Assembly: GCF_000336935.1 (NCBI RefSeq)
Contig: NZ_AOME01000053.1
Span: forward strand, 9,526 to 73,525
Direction of reading: 5' to 3'
DNA: 64,000 nt
DNA from: Halococcus salifodinae DSM 8989
GTDB lineage: Archaea; Halobacteriota; Halobacteria; Halobacteriales; Halococcaceae
Shown: piece by piece, positions 42,076-50,364 of the stretch
Position numbering within the stretch: the stretch's first letter is position 1
How the letters are laid out: every line of letters begins with the position of its first letter
Program-made: the position numbers and the translations under genes
The notes under the pieces: generated by a model
Seen by the model: only the letters and a program-made list of their open reading frames with translations
What the model was told of the DNA's origin: nothing
The model's database searches: none

Positions 42076-42572
42076 CAGTCGATGTCGAGACTGTCGAGGT
42101 CGACCGTGTTCGCCTCCCGTTCGGCTTCGGCGGCCGACGTGGTGCCCGAGACCTGTGGCACCGCGGTCGGATCGGTGTCGACGTGTTCGAGGCCGGCGTA
42201 GTCCTCCGGCGCGCGGCCGCCGTCGAGGAACCACTCGTGGAAAGCGTCCTGGAGTTCGGGTTCACCGCGGCGCTCGCTGCCGCCCTCCTCACGATACCAG
42301 TAGAGGAAGTCGGGCTCGTGGACATCACAGACCACGACCTCGCTCAGGGGTTCGCCGTAGACCGCCGCAGCCACGTTGCACGCGTCGAGGTTCTCGTCGC
42401 CATGAAGCAGCCAGCAGGCGTGACACGGCGATCCGATCACCTCTCGGAGCCGAGCCACACGCTGGCGGGTCTCGGGGTCCATCGCGTCGATCGCCATGAT
42501 CTCGCCGTCGTCGGTGAACACCGCCGACTCGTCGAACCGCCAGCCCCGCAGCCCGATACTTACCTTGCCCAT
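42075..42572 (-). CDS. Haloarchaeal hypothetical protein with a Cys/His cluster
   Basis: A 165-residue protein of unknown function. MGKVSIGLRGWRFDESAVFT start, then CHACWLLHGDENLDACN (Cys49, Cys52, Cys65 region) suggesting a metal site, VVVCDVHEPDFLYWYREEGG, and a low-complexity tail. Its start lies 22-28 nt downstream of a TATA (CCTAAAA complement), and its stop overlaps the TrmJ-type gene. The coupling hints at a role in RNA modification, but that is only inference. Confidence 0.65.
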   Translation of the reverse strand: MGKVSIGLRGWRFDESAVFTDDGEIMAIDAMDPETRQRVARLREVIGSPCHACWLLHGDENLDACNVAAAVYGEPLSEVVVCDVHEPDFLYWYREEGGSERRGEPELQDAFHEWFLDGGRAPEDYAGLEHVDTDPTAVPQVSGTTSAAEAEREANTVDLDSLDID

Positions 42573-42593
42573 ACCGCGAGAAAGTGACTCGCG

Positions 42594-42600
42594 CCTAAAA
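42594..42600 (-). promoter_or_regulatory. TATA element of the hypothetical-TrmJ operon
   Basis: Minus-strand TTTTAGG centred 25 nt upstream of the ATG at 42572; leaderless spacing. Confidence 0.55.
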
Positions 42601-42629
42601 GTCGCGCGTGTCGCGGACCCGCCTGACAG

Positions 42630-43655
42630 CTACAACGACCGCTGGAGGGATTGTAGCCGGGCGATCCGATCGTCGGTGTCCGGGTGGGTTCGCAGGATTC
42701 GTGCGGCGATCTCCCTGAGCGGCTGTGTTTCGCGGTAGAGGTACGGCGCGCGATCGCCCTCCGGGCCGAGCATCATCGGCTCTCGGGACTCGGCTTCGGC
42801 CGGTTCGAGCGGAACGATCGAGAAGGCGGCGATGCTTGCGCTCGCGCGGGCGTCCGTGGTCGGGATTCCCGTGGCCGCTTCGTCGAGCGTCGACAGCGCG
42901 CTCGCGAGCGCGGCCGGCGAGCCGGCGATGGCGACTGCGCCGCGGTCGGCCGCGAGTTCACGGTGTCGCGAGAGCAGACGGAACATCACCCGGCCGACAA
43001 CCCAGAACAGCCCCGCGACGGCGAAGGTGACGGCTCCGACGATGCCGCCGACCGAGCTGCTCTCGTGATTCGGGTCCTCCCAGCCGCTGCTCGCCCAGTC
43101 CATCAGCGTCTGTGCGACGACCAGCGGCAACGCCATCGCCATCATCACCGCGACATCGCGGTTCTTGACGTGGGCGAGTTCGTGAGCGACGACCGCCGAC
43201 AGCTCGTCTCCGTCGAGCACGTCGAGCAGCCCAGTCGAGACGACGAGCGTCGCCCCGTCCCGGGTGTAACCGGTCGTGAAGGCCCGTGGCGCGGTCGTCT
43301 CGGCCACCAGTACGGTCGGAACCGGGAGGTCTGCCTGGCGGGCAACGCGATTGACGAGACGGTGGAGATCGGGGAACTCCTCGGGGGACGGCTCACGCGC
43401 GTCGACGCCCCGGAGGACGAGCGAGTCGCCGTAGCGCCCTTCGATGACGACGATGGCGACGACGAGTACGATCGTCGCACCCGCGCCGGCGACCTCAGTC
43501 AGTCCACCGGGAAGGTAGCCGTTCCGCGCGGCGAGGGCGGCCAGCCACGAGAACGCGACGAACAGCACGCCGGCAAGCGCCGCTGCCACGACGGCGAGCG
43601 ACCCGACGGCCACGACCATTCGAACGCGGAGCATCCAGTCGTTCGTCCACTCCAT
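42630..43655 (-). CDS. htpX: M48-family membrane metalloprotease (HtpX-like)
   Basis: Zinc membrane protease of 341 residues involved in quality control of membrane proteins. Two N-terminal hydrophobic helices (about 11-42 and 57-72), a zinc site HELAH (158-162) with third ligand Glu233 in SRHRELAADRGA, and two further hydrophobic segments (about 168-190 and 204-226). The C-terminal part IARLQSLQRSL ends the family domain. Start at 43655 (MEWTNDWMLR). It diverges from folP. Substrates unknown. Confidence 0.9.
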   Translation of the reverse strand: MEWTNDWMLRVRMVVAVGSLAVVAAALAGVLFVAFSWLAALAARNGYLPGGLTEVAGAGATIVLVVAIVVIEGRYGDSLVLRGVDAREPSPEEFPDLHRLVNRVARQADLPVPTVLVAETTAPRAFTTGYTRDGATLVVSTGLLDVLDGDELSAVVAHELAHVKNRDVAVMMAMALPLVVAQTLMDWASSGWEDPNHESSSVGGIVGAVTFAVAGLFWVVGRVMFRLLSRHRELAADRGAVAIAGSPAALASALSTLDEAATGIPTTDARASASIAAFSIVPLEPAEAESREPMMLGPEGDRAPYLYRETQPLREIAARILRTHPDTDDRIARLQSLQRSL

Positions 43656-43745
43656 CGTCGGGTGGTCATCGGCCGACGGAATACATCCATCGTTCCGAAA
43701 ACCACAGACCGGGCCGGCTTTGTACGACGAAGCCGTCCAACCCAC

Positions 43746-44573
43746 ATGACCGTCGACGCCGCCGGCCTTCCGATCGGCGACGATCACCCGCCACGGATCA
43801 TGGGCGTGCTCAACGTCAGCGACGAGTCACCCTACGATCCGAGCGTCTTCGCCGACCCCGACCAGGCCGCCGAGTACGTCGACGACCTCATCGCCGAAGG
43901 GGCGGACATCATTGATGTGGGCCTCGAATCCGCGAACAAGCGCTTCGATGTGCTTTCGGCCGATGAGGAACGCGACCGGCTCGACACCGCGCTCGAAACG
44001 ATCGAGCGCGCCCGCGACGACGCGGTGTTCTCGATCGAAACCCGCTATCACGAGGTCGCCGCGGCCGCTCTCGATGCGGGATTCGACATGGTGAACGACG
44101 TCTGCGGGTTTGCCGACCCCGACATGCCACGGGTCTGCGAAGCGCGAGACGCCGCCGTGGTGAAGATGGCGAGCCCGCCCGACCTCGAACGGCCCGGCGC
44201 GCTCACCACCGTCGAGGAGATCCACGCCGCGCTCGACCGCGAACTCACCCCGAAGACGATCGTCGATCCCGCCTTCGGCGGGTGGAGCGAGGCAAAAACC
44301 CTGGAGGACGACCGTGAGATATTCGACCGGCTCGGCGAGTTCCGCGATCTCGATCGGCCGATGCTGGTTTCGATCAACCGGAAGAACTTCCTTGGCGAGA
44401 TCGTCGATCATGAGACGGAGGGGCGACTCCCGGCCAGCCTCGCCGCGACCGCGCTGGCCGTCGAGCGCGGCGCACACGTCATCCGGACCCACGACGTGGC
44501 CGAAACTCGCGATGCGGCGCTGATCGGCGACGCGCTCGGCGATCGGCGCGAACGAGTCACGGCCGAGGCCTGA
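43746..44573 (+). CDS. folP: Dihydropteroate synthase
   Basis: Condenses 6-hydroxymethylpterin diphosphate with p-aminobenzoate, giving dihydropteroate, in the cytoplasm. The 275-residue TIM barrel shows IMGVLNVSDESPYDPS (pterin/pABA loop 1), GADIIDVGLESAN (about 50-62), FSIETRY, NDVCGF (about 117-122) and SINRKNFLG. The canonical sequence ILNVTPDSFSDGG has diverged, but the position and the D/N/R set are kept. It is followed at 1 nt by the MptE-type gene, completing the pterin pathway pair. Confidence 0.93.
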   Translation: MTVDAAGLPIGDDHPPRIMGVLNVSDESPYDPSVFADPDQAAEYVDDLIAEGADIIDVGLESANKRFDVLSADEERDRLDTALETIERARDDAVFSIETRYHEVAAAALDAGFDMVNDVCGFADPDMPRVCEARDAAVVKMASPPDLERPGALTTVEEIHAALDRELTPKTIVDPAFGGWSEAKTLEDDREIFDRLGEFRDLDRPMLVSINRKNFLGEIVDHETEGRLPASLAATALAVERGAHVIRTHDVAETRDAALIGDALGDRRERVTAEA

Positions 44574-44574
44574 G

Positions 44575-45276
44575 ATGCAGTTCGAGGCGTGGGAGCCAGT
44601 CTACGAAGCCATCCTCGACGACTTCGGGTTCGACCGCGTGGCCGACGAGCGCGTGCGAGACATCCTCGCCGGCTTCGCCGAACCGTTCGATCTCGATCGA
44701 CTCGACCTCACGGGCGAATCAGTCGTGATCGCCGGCGCTGGCCCCTCACTCGAAACCGACCTCGACTCGTTATCGGACGAACTGCTCTCGGAGGGAACCG
44801 TGTTCGCCGCCTCGACCGCGGCCGATCGTCTTCACGAGATCGGCTTCGAGATCGACTGCATGGTTACAGATCTCGACAAGAACCCCGACACGGTGCGCGA
44901 TCTCACTGCACGCGGAACGCCGGTCGCGGTCCACGCCCACGGTGACAACGAACCGCTGGTCCGAGAGGTCGTCCCGACGCTCGACGCGACGAACGTGCTC
45001 GCGACGACTCAAGCCGCACCCGTCGGACCGGTCCAAAATTTCGGCGGATTCACCGACGGCGACCGCGCGGCCTTCCTCGCCGATCACTGTGGGGCGCGTA
45101 GTCTGAAGTTCGTCGGCTGGGACTTCGACGACGACTCGGTGGACGCGATGAAACAGCAGAAACTCACGTGGGCCGAACGATTGTTGTACTGGCTCGAACG
45201 CCGCCGTGACGAGCGATTCACCGTGCTCGATGGACGGCGTGACGGGATCGATATCGGGGCGTTGCCGATCAAGTAG
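44575..45276 (+). CDS. mptE: 6-hydroxymethyl-7,8-dihydropterin diphosphokinase, MptE-type
   Basis: Archaeal DUF115 protein replacing FolK: activates 6-hydroxymethyl-dihydropterin with ATP. The 233-residue product contains the diagnostic VVIAGAGPSLETDLDSL (about 48-64), MVTDLDKNPDTVR (about 97-109), VHAHGDNEPLVRE and VGPVQNFGGFTDGDRA (about 150-165), and an end ERFTVLDGRRDG. Starting 1 nt after folP, it makes an operon with the next enzyme in the same route, which supports both assignments. Confidence 0.92.
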   Translation: MQFEAWEPVYEAILDDFGFDRVADERVRDILAGFAEPFDLDRLDLTGESVVIAGAGPSLETDLDSLSDELLSEGTVFAASTAADRLHEIGFEIDCMVTDLDKNPDTVRDLTARGTPVAVHAHGDNEPLVREVVPTLDATNVLATTQAAPVGPVQNFGGFTDGDRAAFLADHCGARSLKFVGWDFDDDSVDAMKQQKLTWAERLLYWLERRRDERFTVLDGRRDGIDIGALPIK

Positions 45277-45290
45277 CGAGGAACGGGCGA

Positions 45291-46259
45291 TTAGGGTTCG
45301 AGAACGACTTTTCCAGTGCTTTCGCGGTTCTCGATGTGCTCGTGTGCTGCGGCAGCGTCTTCGAGCGGGAAGGTTTCACCGACGATCACTTCGAGGTCAC
45401 CCTCGGTCAGCAGTTCGGTGAGATTCGGCACGGCGCTCAGCACACGCTCGGGGTCGCGCTGCATCGACTGTCCGAGGTGGTAGCCGTAGACGGTGTAGTT
45501 GTTGAACAGCAGCGTACTGGTGTCGGGATAGCCCGGTTCGCCGCTCGCCGCGCCGTACGAAACCATCCGACCGAAGTGGGTGAGGCAGTCGAGGCTCTCG
45601 GTGGTGGTGTCGCCACCGATCCCGTCAAGCACGAGATCGACGCCCTTGACGTCGGTGAGATCATTGACTTCCTCGGCGAAGTCGGTCTCCGTGTAGTTGA
45701 TCGGGTGATCCACGCCGAGGCGTTCGGCGAGATCGAGCTTGTCCTGGGTGCTCGCGGTGCCGAAGACCTCAGCACCGGCCTCACTCGCGAGTTGGGTCGC
45801 CGCGGTGCCGACGCCGCCCGCCGCCGCGTGGATCAGGACGCGCTCGCCCTCCTCCAATCCACCCCACTCGAACAGGGTGTTGTGGGCAGTCAGGAACTGT
45901 ACCGGGAAGCCCGCGGCTTCGGTGAACTCCATCGGTTCGGGAACGTCGAACAGCCCCGCGGCGTCGGCGGTGACGGATTCGGCGTAGCCTTCGTTGGTCA
46001 TCGCGACCACGCGCTCGCCGACCTCGCGATCGACACCCTCACCGACTGCGTCGATCGTGCCGGCAGCCTCCATTCCGGGCACGTAGGGCGGACTCGGCCC
46101 GCCCTGGTAATGACCCCGGCGCTGCATGATGTCCGCGAAGTTGACGCCTACCGCTGCGACATCGATCCGGACCTCGCCGGGGCCCGGCTCGGACATGTCG
46201 CGGTCGGTCGTCTCGATGACGTCACGTCCGCCGAATTTGGTGACTTCGATGGCCTGCAT
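45291..46259 (-). CDS. NADPH:quinone oxidoreductase (MDR superfamily)
   Basis: Zeta-crystallin-type reductase of 322 residues, NADPH-dependent, no catalytic zinc ligands seen. GroES-like N-terminal domain (MQAIEVTKFGGRDVIETTDR), then the Rossmann part with HAAAGGVGTAATQLASEAGA (about 140-159) and a quinone-binding loop DGIGGDTTTESLDCL. ATG at 46259 chosen over the upstream MARQETVMQAI start, which adds a tail not seen in relatives. Converges with mptE (gap 14 nt). Confidence 0.88.
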   Translation of the reverse strand: MQAIEVTKFGGRDVIETTDRDMSEPGPGEVRIDVAAVGVNFADIMQRRGHYQGGPSPPYVPGMEAAGTIDAVGEGVDREVGERVVAMTNEGYAESVTADAAGLFDVPEPMEFTEAAGFPVQFLTAHNTLFEWGGLEEGERVLIHAAAGGVGTAATQLASEAGAEVFGTASTQDKLDLAERLGVDHPINYTETDFAEEVNDLTDVKGVDLVLDGIGGDTTTESLDCLTHFGRMVSYGAASGEPGYPDTSTLLFNNYTVYGYHLGQSMQRDPERVLSAVPNLTELLTEGDLEVIVGETFPLEDAAAAHEHIENRESTGKVVLEP

Positions 46260-46304
46260 CACCGTTTCTTGCCGCGCCATCCGGATAAACCATCCGGCCG
46301 TGGT

Positions 46305-47597
46305 TTACTCGTCTTCGACGGTTCCGTCGTCCGACGGCTGCGATGACTGCTGTGGCTGCTCGTCGACCTCGGTTTCGATATCCGTGTCCGTTTCGAAGCC
46401 GTCTTCCGGGTCCGTTTCGCCCGCTGGTTCGACCGGTTCGGGCTCCGGGACGTCGATGACGTCGTCGGGATCGAGCGGGTTGCCCGCGGTCGCCCGCGTT
46501 GTCACCGCCTCGCCGCGGACGAGTTCGGGCAGGATGATCCTGGCGAAGTGGACGACCAACACGAGGATGAGCGGGCCGAGAAACAGGCCGTACCACCCAA
46601 AGAGGAGGGGGCCGACGATGTACGCGATCATCACCGAACCGGTGTGGAGCGAGCGGCCCGAGACGTACGGCCGGAGGACGAGGTCCGGAATGGTGTCGAC
46701 GATCACGAGCGAGACCGCCGCGAACACCACCGGGAACCAGAGAAGCGTCGGGTCGACGAGGGCGGCCTGGCCGGCGAGGACGAGCGCCACAGGGATGTAG
46801 ACGATCTTCATCCCCACCACGGGAACGAGGCTGCCAACGCCGGTGAGCAGTCCCAGCAGGGTGGCCGACGGGACCCCGATTTCGGGAGGGCTGACGACGT
46901 CGAGAGCGTTGTACGAGATCGCCGCGAGGATCGCGGTCGCGAAGGCATTGAGGATGTTCCCGAAGTAGATCGTCTTGAGATTGCGATCGACCGCATTGAG
47001 GTAGGCGTACGCCGCCGTTCGCTCGCCCGCGAGTTCGGTCCGGAACCACGCAGCGAGCTTGTGATCGTCACGGAGGAGGTAGAACGCGAGCGCAAGCACG
47101 ATGAACAGGTGGAGGAGTGCGTTGCCGACCGCACCGAGATACCCCGTCGTCGTGCCGAGCGCCTCGCCGAGGGATTCGAGCCCGCCCGGCCCGAGATACT
47201 GCTCGGGGTTCTGTACCGCCGAGGTCACCAGCTCGCGCAGGTTGTCGATCCCGAGCCCGCCATCCGCGAGGATCGGCTGGACGAGGGCGTCGAGCTGGTC
47301 CGCGTTGGTGCCGGCGAGGCTCTGGAGCTCGGTGACGGCCACCGAGACCGTGTACGCGACGAGCAGGATGATCGGGAGCGTGATCGACAGCAGCGAGACC
47401 GCCGCAGCGAGGCTCGATGTCGGGATCCAGTCCGCGATCCGGCGGTGGATCGGGCGCGTGATATAATAAACGAACAGCCCGAGGACGAACGTGCCGATGT
47501 ACCGATAGACGACGAACGCGAGCGCGGCCCCGAGGGCGATCGCCACCAGCCACAGCGGGATTCGCGAGCGGTCGTAGCCGTCGAGCACGCTGGCCAT
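46305..47597 (-). CDS. AI-2E (TqsA/PerM) family membrane protein
   Basis: A 430-residue protein with about eight transmembrane helices, of the AI-2E family. The N-terminal part has LVAIALGAALAFVVYRYIGT and FVYYITRPIHRRI; central SLVPVVGMKIVYIPVALVLAG and the C-terminal DLVLRPYVSGRSLHTGSVMI block is a family signature. The last 60 residues are highly acidic and disordered. Bacterial relatives export signal molecules or act as Na/H antiporters, so the substrate here is unknown. Confidence 0.88.
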   Translation of the reverse strand: MASVLDGYDRSRIPLWLVAIALGAALAFVVYRYIGTFVLGLFVYYITRPIHRRIADWIPTSSLAAAVSLLSITLPIILLVAYTVSVAVTELQSLAGTNADQLDALVQPILADGGLGIDNLRELVTSAVQNPEQYLGPGGLESLGEALGTTTGYLGAVGNALLHLFIVLALAFYLLRDDHKLAAWFRTELAGERTAAYAYLNAVDRNLKTIYFGNILNAFATAILAAISYNALDVVSPPEIGVPSATLLGLLTGVGSLVPVVGMKIVYIPVALVLAGQAALVDPTLLWFPVVFAAVSLVIVDTIPDLVLRPYVSGRSLHTGSVMIAYIVGPLLFGWYGLFLGPLILVLVVHFARIILPELVRGEAVTTRATAGNPLDPDDVIDVPEPEPVEPAGETDPEDGFETDTDIETEVDEQPQQSSQPSDDGTVEDE

Positions 47598-47813
47598 GTG
47601 CGAGGGAGGCGCGGCCGGCGTAAATACCCGTTGTGCGAGCGGGTGTCTCAGTCGCTCGAACCACCCGTCCCGCTCGGCTATCCGGACCGCTGTCGTTGCC
47701 GGACGTGTCCCCGCCGGTGTCGGTGCATCGGTGACAACCGAACAGCAGTACGCAGTCACGAACGATCGCTCGCAGCAGCGATCGCGACTGCCGGCACTCC
47801 GCTGGCACCGGAG

Positions 47814-47819
47814 TTTTAT
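47814..47819 (+). promoter_or_regulatory. TATA element of the GlcD-type dehydrogenase
   Basis: TTTTAT in CCGGAGTTTTATCTCC, 27 nt ahead of the ATG at 47844; implies a leaderless mRNA and supports this start over an out-of-frame ATG 11 nt upstream. Confidence 0.55.
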
Positions 47820-47843
47820 CTCCGATACGCGCATGGGTTCCGT

Positions 47844-49265
47844 ATGTCACACGACTGCTCGTTTCTCGCTGGCGTTCTCGACGACGGCCAGATTTCGATC
47901 GGCGACGACGACCGTGACTCCCACGCCGGCGACTGGGGCACGCCAGAGGACGATCGAATCAGACCTGACGCGGTCTGCTGGCCCGAGTCCACGGCCGACG
48001 TGGCGGCGGTGCTCGCGGCCGCGAACGATCGGGACGTTCCAGTTACTCCCTACGCGGCAGGGACGGGGATCGAAGGCAACGCGGTCCCCGCCGCAGGCGG
48101 GATCAGCATGGACCTCACGCGGATGGACCGCGTGCTCGACGTTCGCCCCGCGGATTTCCAGATCGACGTCGAACCGGGTGTGATCGGTGGGGCGCTGAAC
48201 GATGCGCTCGAAGAACACGGCCTGTTCCTGCCGCCACTCCCGCAGTCCGCCGACATCTCGACGGTCGGCGGGATGATCGCCACCGACGCCAGCGGTGCGA
48301 AGACGGTGAAGTACGGCGAGGTCCACGACTGGGTGCTCGCCCTCGAAGCGGTCCTCGCCGACGGCACCGTGATCGAGGCGGGCAGCAAGGCGAAGAAAAC
48401 GTCGAGCGGGTACAACCTCGACGACCTCCTCGTGGGGAGCGAGGGCACGCTCGCGGTCGTCACGCGTGCGACGTTCGAACTCGAACGCAAACCCGAACAG
48501 ATTCGAGGCGGTCGCGCGGTCTTCGCGACGCTCGACGACGCCGCGACCGCGATCGCAGCGACGATGCAGGCGGGCGTCGACGTCGCCACGATCGAACTCC
48601 TCGATCCGGTGAGCACGAAGATCGCGAACGCCTACTCCGGCACCGACCTGCCCGACGCGCCGACCGCCTTCGTCGAGTTCCACGCCAATCACGGGATCGA
48701 TACCGAGATCGATGCCTGTCGCGAGATCTTCGAGGAGCACGGCGTCGAGCGATTCGCGATGGCGGCCGGGGCGGAGATGGACGAGCTGTGGGCTGCGCGC
48801 CGCGACCTCGCGAACGCACTCCTGGCCTACGACCCACCGCGTCGACCCGCGAAGCCGGGCGACGTCACCGTCCCGATCAGCCGGTACCCCGACCTCGTTC
48901 GCTATGCCAAGGAACTCGGCGCGGAACACGACCTCGACGTGCCGTGTTTCGGCCACGCCGGCGACGGCAACGTCCACTACAACGTGCTCGTGGACCCGAA
49001 CGATGCCGAAGAACTCGAAGCGGGCCGAGAGATCTCGGACGCCGTGGTCGAGCGCGCGATCGAGATGGGCGGGACGTCGACCGGCGAGCACGGCGTCGGC
49101 CGGGGCAAGCGAGGGTATATGATCGCCGAACACGGCGAGGGGGCGGTCGAAGCAATGGGAGCGATCAAGCGGGCGCTCGATCCGAACGGCACGCTGAACC
49201 CCGGCAAAATCTTCCCCGCAGCCGACGACGGCGACGAGCGACACCAGACCGATTCATCCGACTGA
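47844..49265 (+). CDS. FAD-linked 2-hydroxy-acid dehydrogenase (GlcD / D-lactate dehydrogenase type)
   Basis: A 473-residue flavoenzyme that oxidises a 2-hydroxy acid such as glycolate or D-lactate and passes electrons to an acceptor. FAD-binding domain (about 30-215) with PYAAGTGIEGNAVPAAGGIS, PPLPQSADISTVGGMIATDA and SSGYNLDDLLVGSEGTLAVV; the C-terminal substrate domain holds VPCFGHAGDGNVHYNVLVDP and TGEHGVGRGKRGYM near 400-430. It has no C-terminal Fe-S domain. The substrate cannot be decided from sequence. Separated from the lipoprotein gene by 16 nt (convergent). Confidence 0.92.
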   Translation: MSHDCSFLAGVLDDGQISIGDDDRDSHAGDWGTPEDDRIRPDAVCWPESTADVAAVLAAANDRDVPVTPYAAGTGIEGNAVPAAGGISMDLTRMDRVLDVRPADFQIDVEPGVIGGALNDALEEHGLFLPPLPQSADISTVGGMIATDASGAKTVKYGEVHDWVLALEAVLADGTVIEAGSKAKKTSSGYNLDDLLVGSEGTLAVVTRATFELERKPEQIRGGRAVFATLDDAATAIAATMQAGVDVATIELLDPVSTKIANAYSGTDLPDAPTAFVEFHANHGIDTEIDACREIFEEHGVERFAMAAGAEMDELWAARRDLANALLAYDPPRRPAKPGDVTVPISRYPDLVRYAKELGAEHDLDVPCFGHAGDGNVHYNVLVDPNDAEELEAGREISDAVVERAIEMGGTSTGEHGVGRGKRGYMIAEHGEGAVEAMGAIKRALDPNGTLNPGKIFPAADDGDERHQTDSSD

Positions 49266-49281
49266 CGCTCGGTTCGGCGAG

Positions 49282-50319
49282 CTACGTCGTCGTTCCCGTG
49301 GTCGCCGATCCCGTCGTCGGAGCCGCCGACGTGTTCGAGGCGGAGGTCGCGGAACCGACACCGGCTGTGATCGGCACCGCGGTGATCATGGAAACACCGG
49401 CGGCCGTAGCTGTCGTAGTGGTCGGTGCGTCCGTCCCGTTCGAGGGTGTCGTGGTGACGTTCTGGGTGGTCGTGGTGGCGTTCCGGACAGCTGCCGCGTA
49501 CCACGACGGACGATCGACGGTCGTCGATCCCACGTCGGTGTAGCGCACCCGACGACTGACCCGAACCGGATCGCCGTCGATCGACGCGGTGTAGTTCAGG
49601 CGGTACTCGTGGACGAGCCCGCGGCGATCGACCAGAGCGACGAGTGCGACGTTACCGGGCGCTTCCTGTTCGGTGTCGAGGGCGTACGCGCTCGTCAGGT
49701 TGGACCCGTAGACGCGGTAGAGCTGCGTCTCGTTTCGGACCGCCTGTCCGACGACGCGTGTCTCCATCGCGCCGAGCAGCGCTGCGATCCGTTCGCTGTT
49801 GGTCGGATCGCCGGCCACCACTCGCCGGACCGAGAGCGGTCCATCGTCGCCGTCGGCGATCCCGTACGTCGTCTCGTCGGTGGTCGTCCGTACGGAGAGG
49901 GTTCGATTGCTGTTCGACCAGAACCGCTCCTCGATCACGGGAAACGAGGCGCTCGTTTGCGATCCGGTCCGGACGACGGTGTAGCGATCCTCGTCCGGCG
50001 TGATCCGCGCTGCGACCGTTCCGTTGCTGTATATCATCCCGCTCGGATACACTACGCTGCTGTTTTCGTGGAGGGTATAGGACGATCCGTCGAGGACCGA
50101 GGCATGGGCGTTCCCGAGTGCGAACGGATCGACGACGCCATCGCCGGTGAGCCCCGGCGCAAGCTCCGGACGGGGCGTCGGCGTCGGCTCGTCCGTCGGA
50201 ACGGCCGCGGGCGTGACCGTCCGCGTGGGCGTCCCGTCACCGCCGAGCGCGAGACCGTTGCAGCCGGCGAGGACGACCGCCAGCACGAGCACCGCCGCGA
50301 CGCGAACCGAACGATCCAT
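49282..50319 (-). CDS. Haloarchaeal lipoprotein (DUF7537-type)
   Basis: A 345-residue secreted lipoprotein. Signal peptide 1-20 with lipobox LAGC (Cys20), then a Thr/Pro-rich linker (25-50), a beta-rich folded middle part (about 65-270) with several N-glycosylation sequons, for example ENSS, SNGT, SNRT, RNET and SNLT, and a Thr/Ala-rich tail (about 275-345). The tail (TTTTQNVTTT and similar) looks like a heavily glycosylated stalk. Function unknown; surface-exposed. The start ATG at 50319 gives an intact signal. Confidence 0.75.
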   Translation of the reverse strand: MDRSVRVAAVLVLAVVLAGCNGLALGGDGTPTRTVTPAAVPTDEPTPTPRPELAPGLTGDGVVDPFALGNAHASVLDGSSYTLHENSSVVYPSGMIYSNGTVAARITPDEDRYTVVRTGSQTSASFPVIEERFWSNSNRTLSVRTTTDETTYGIADGDDGPLSVRRVVAGDPTNSERIAALLGAMETRVVGQAVRNETQLYRVYGSNLTSAYALDTEQEAPGNVALVALVDRRGLVHEYRLNYTASIDGDPVRVSRRVRYTDVGSTTVDRPSWYAAAVRNATTTTQNVTTTPSNGTDAPTTTTATAAGVSMITAVPITAGVGSATSASNTSAAPTTGSATTGTTT

Positions 50320-50364
50320 CTGTTGATGGTTAGCACATCGCGTGTATAAATCATCCGTCGACGA

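Noticed and set aside
46548-49265. Long plus-strand open frame continuing upstream of the GlcD-type gene
   Set aside because: The first two thirds are antisense to the AI-2E gene and rich in Arg/Asp/Glu; the real start at 47844 has a promoter and family N-terminus.
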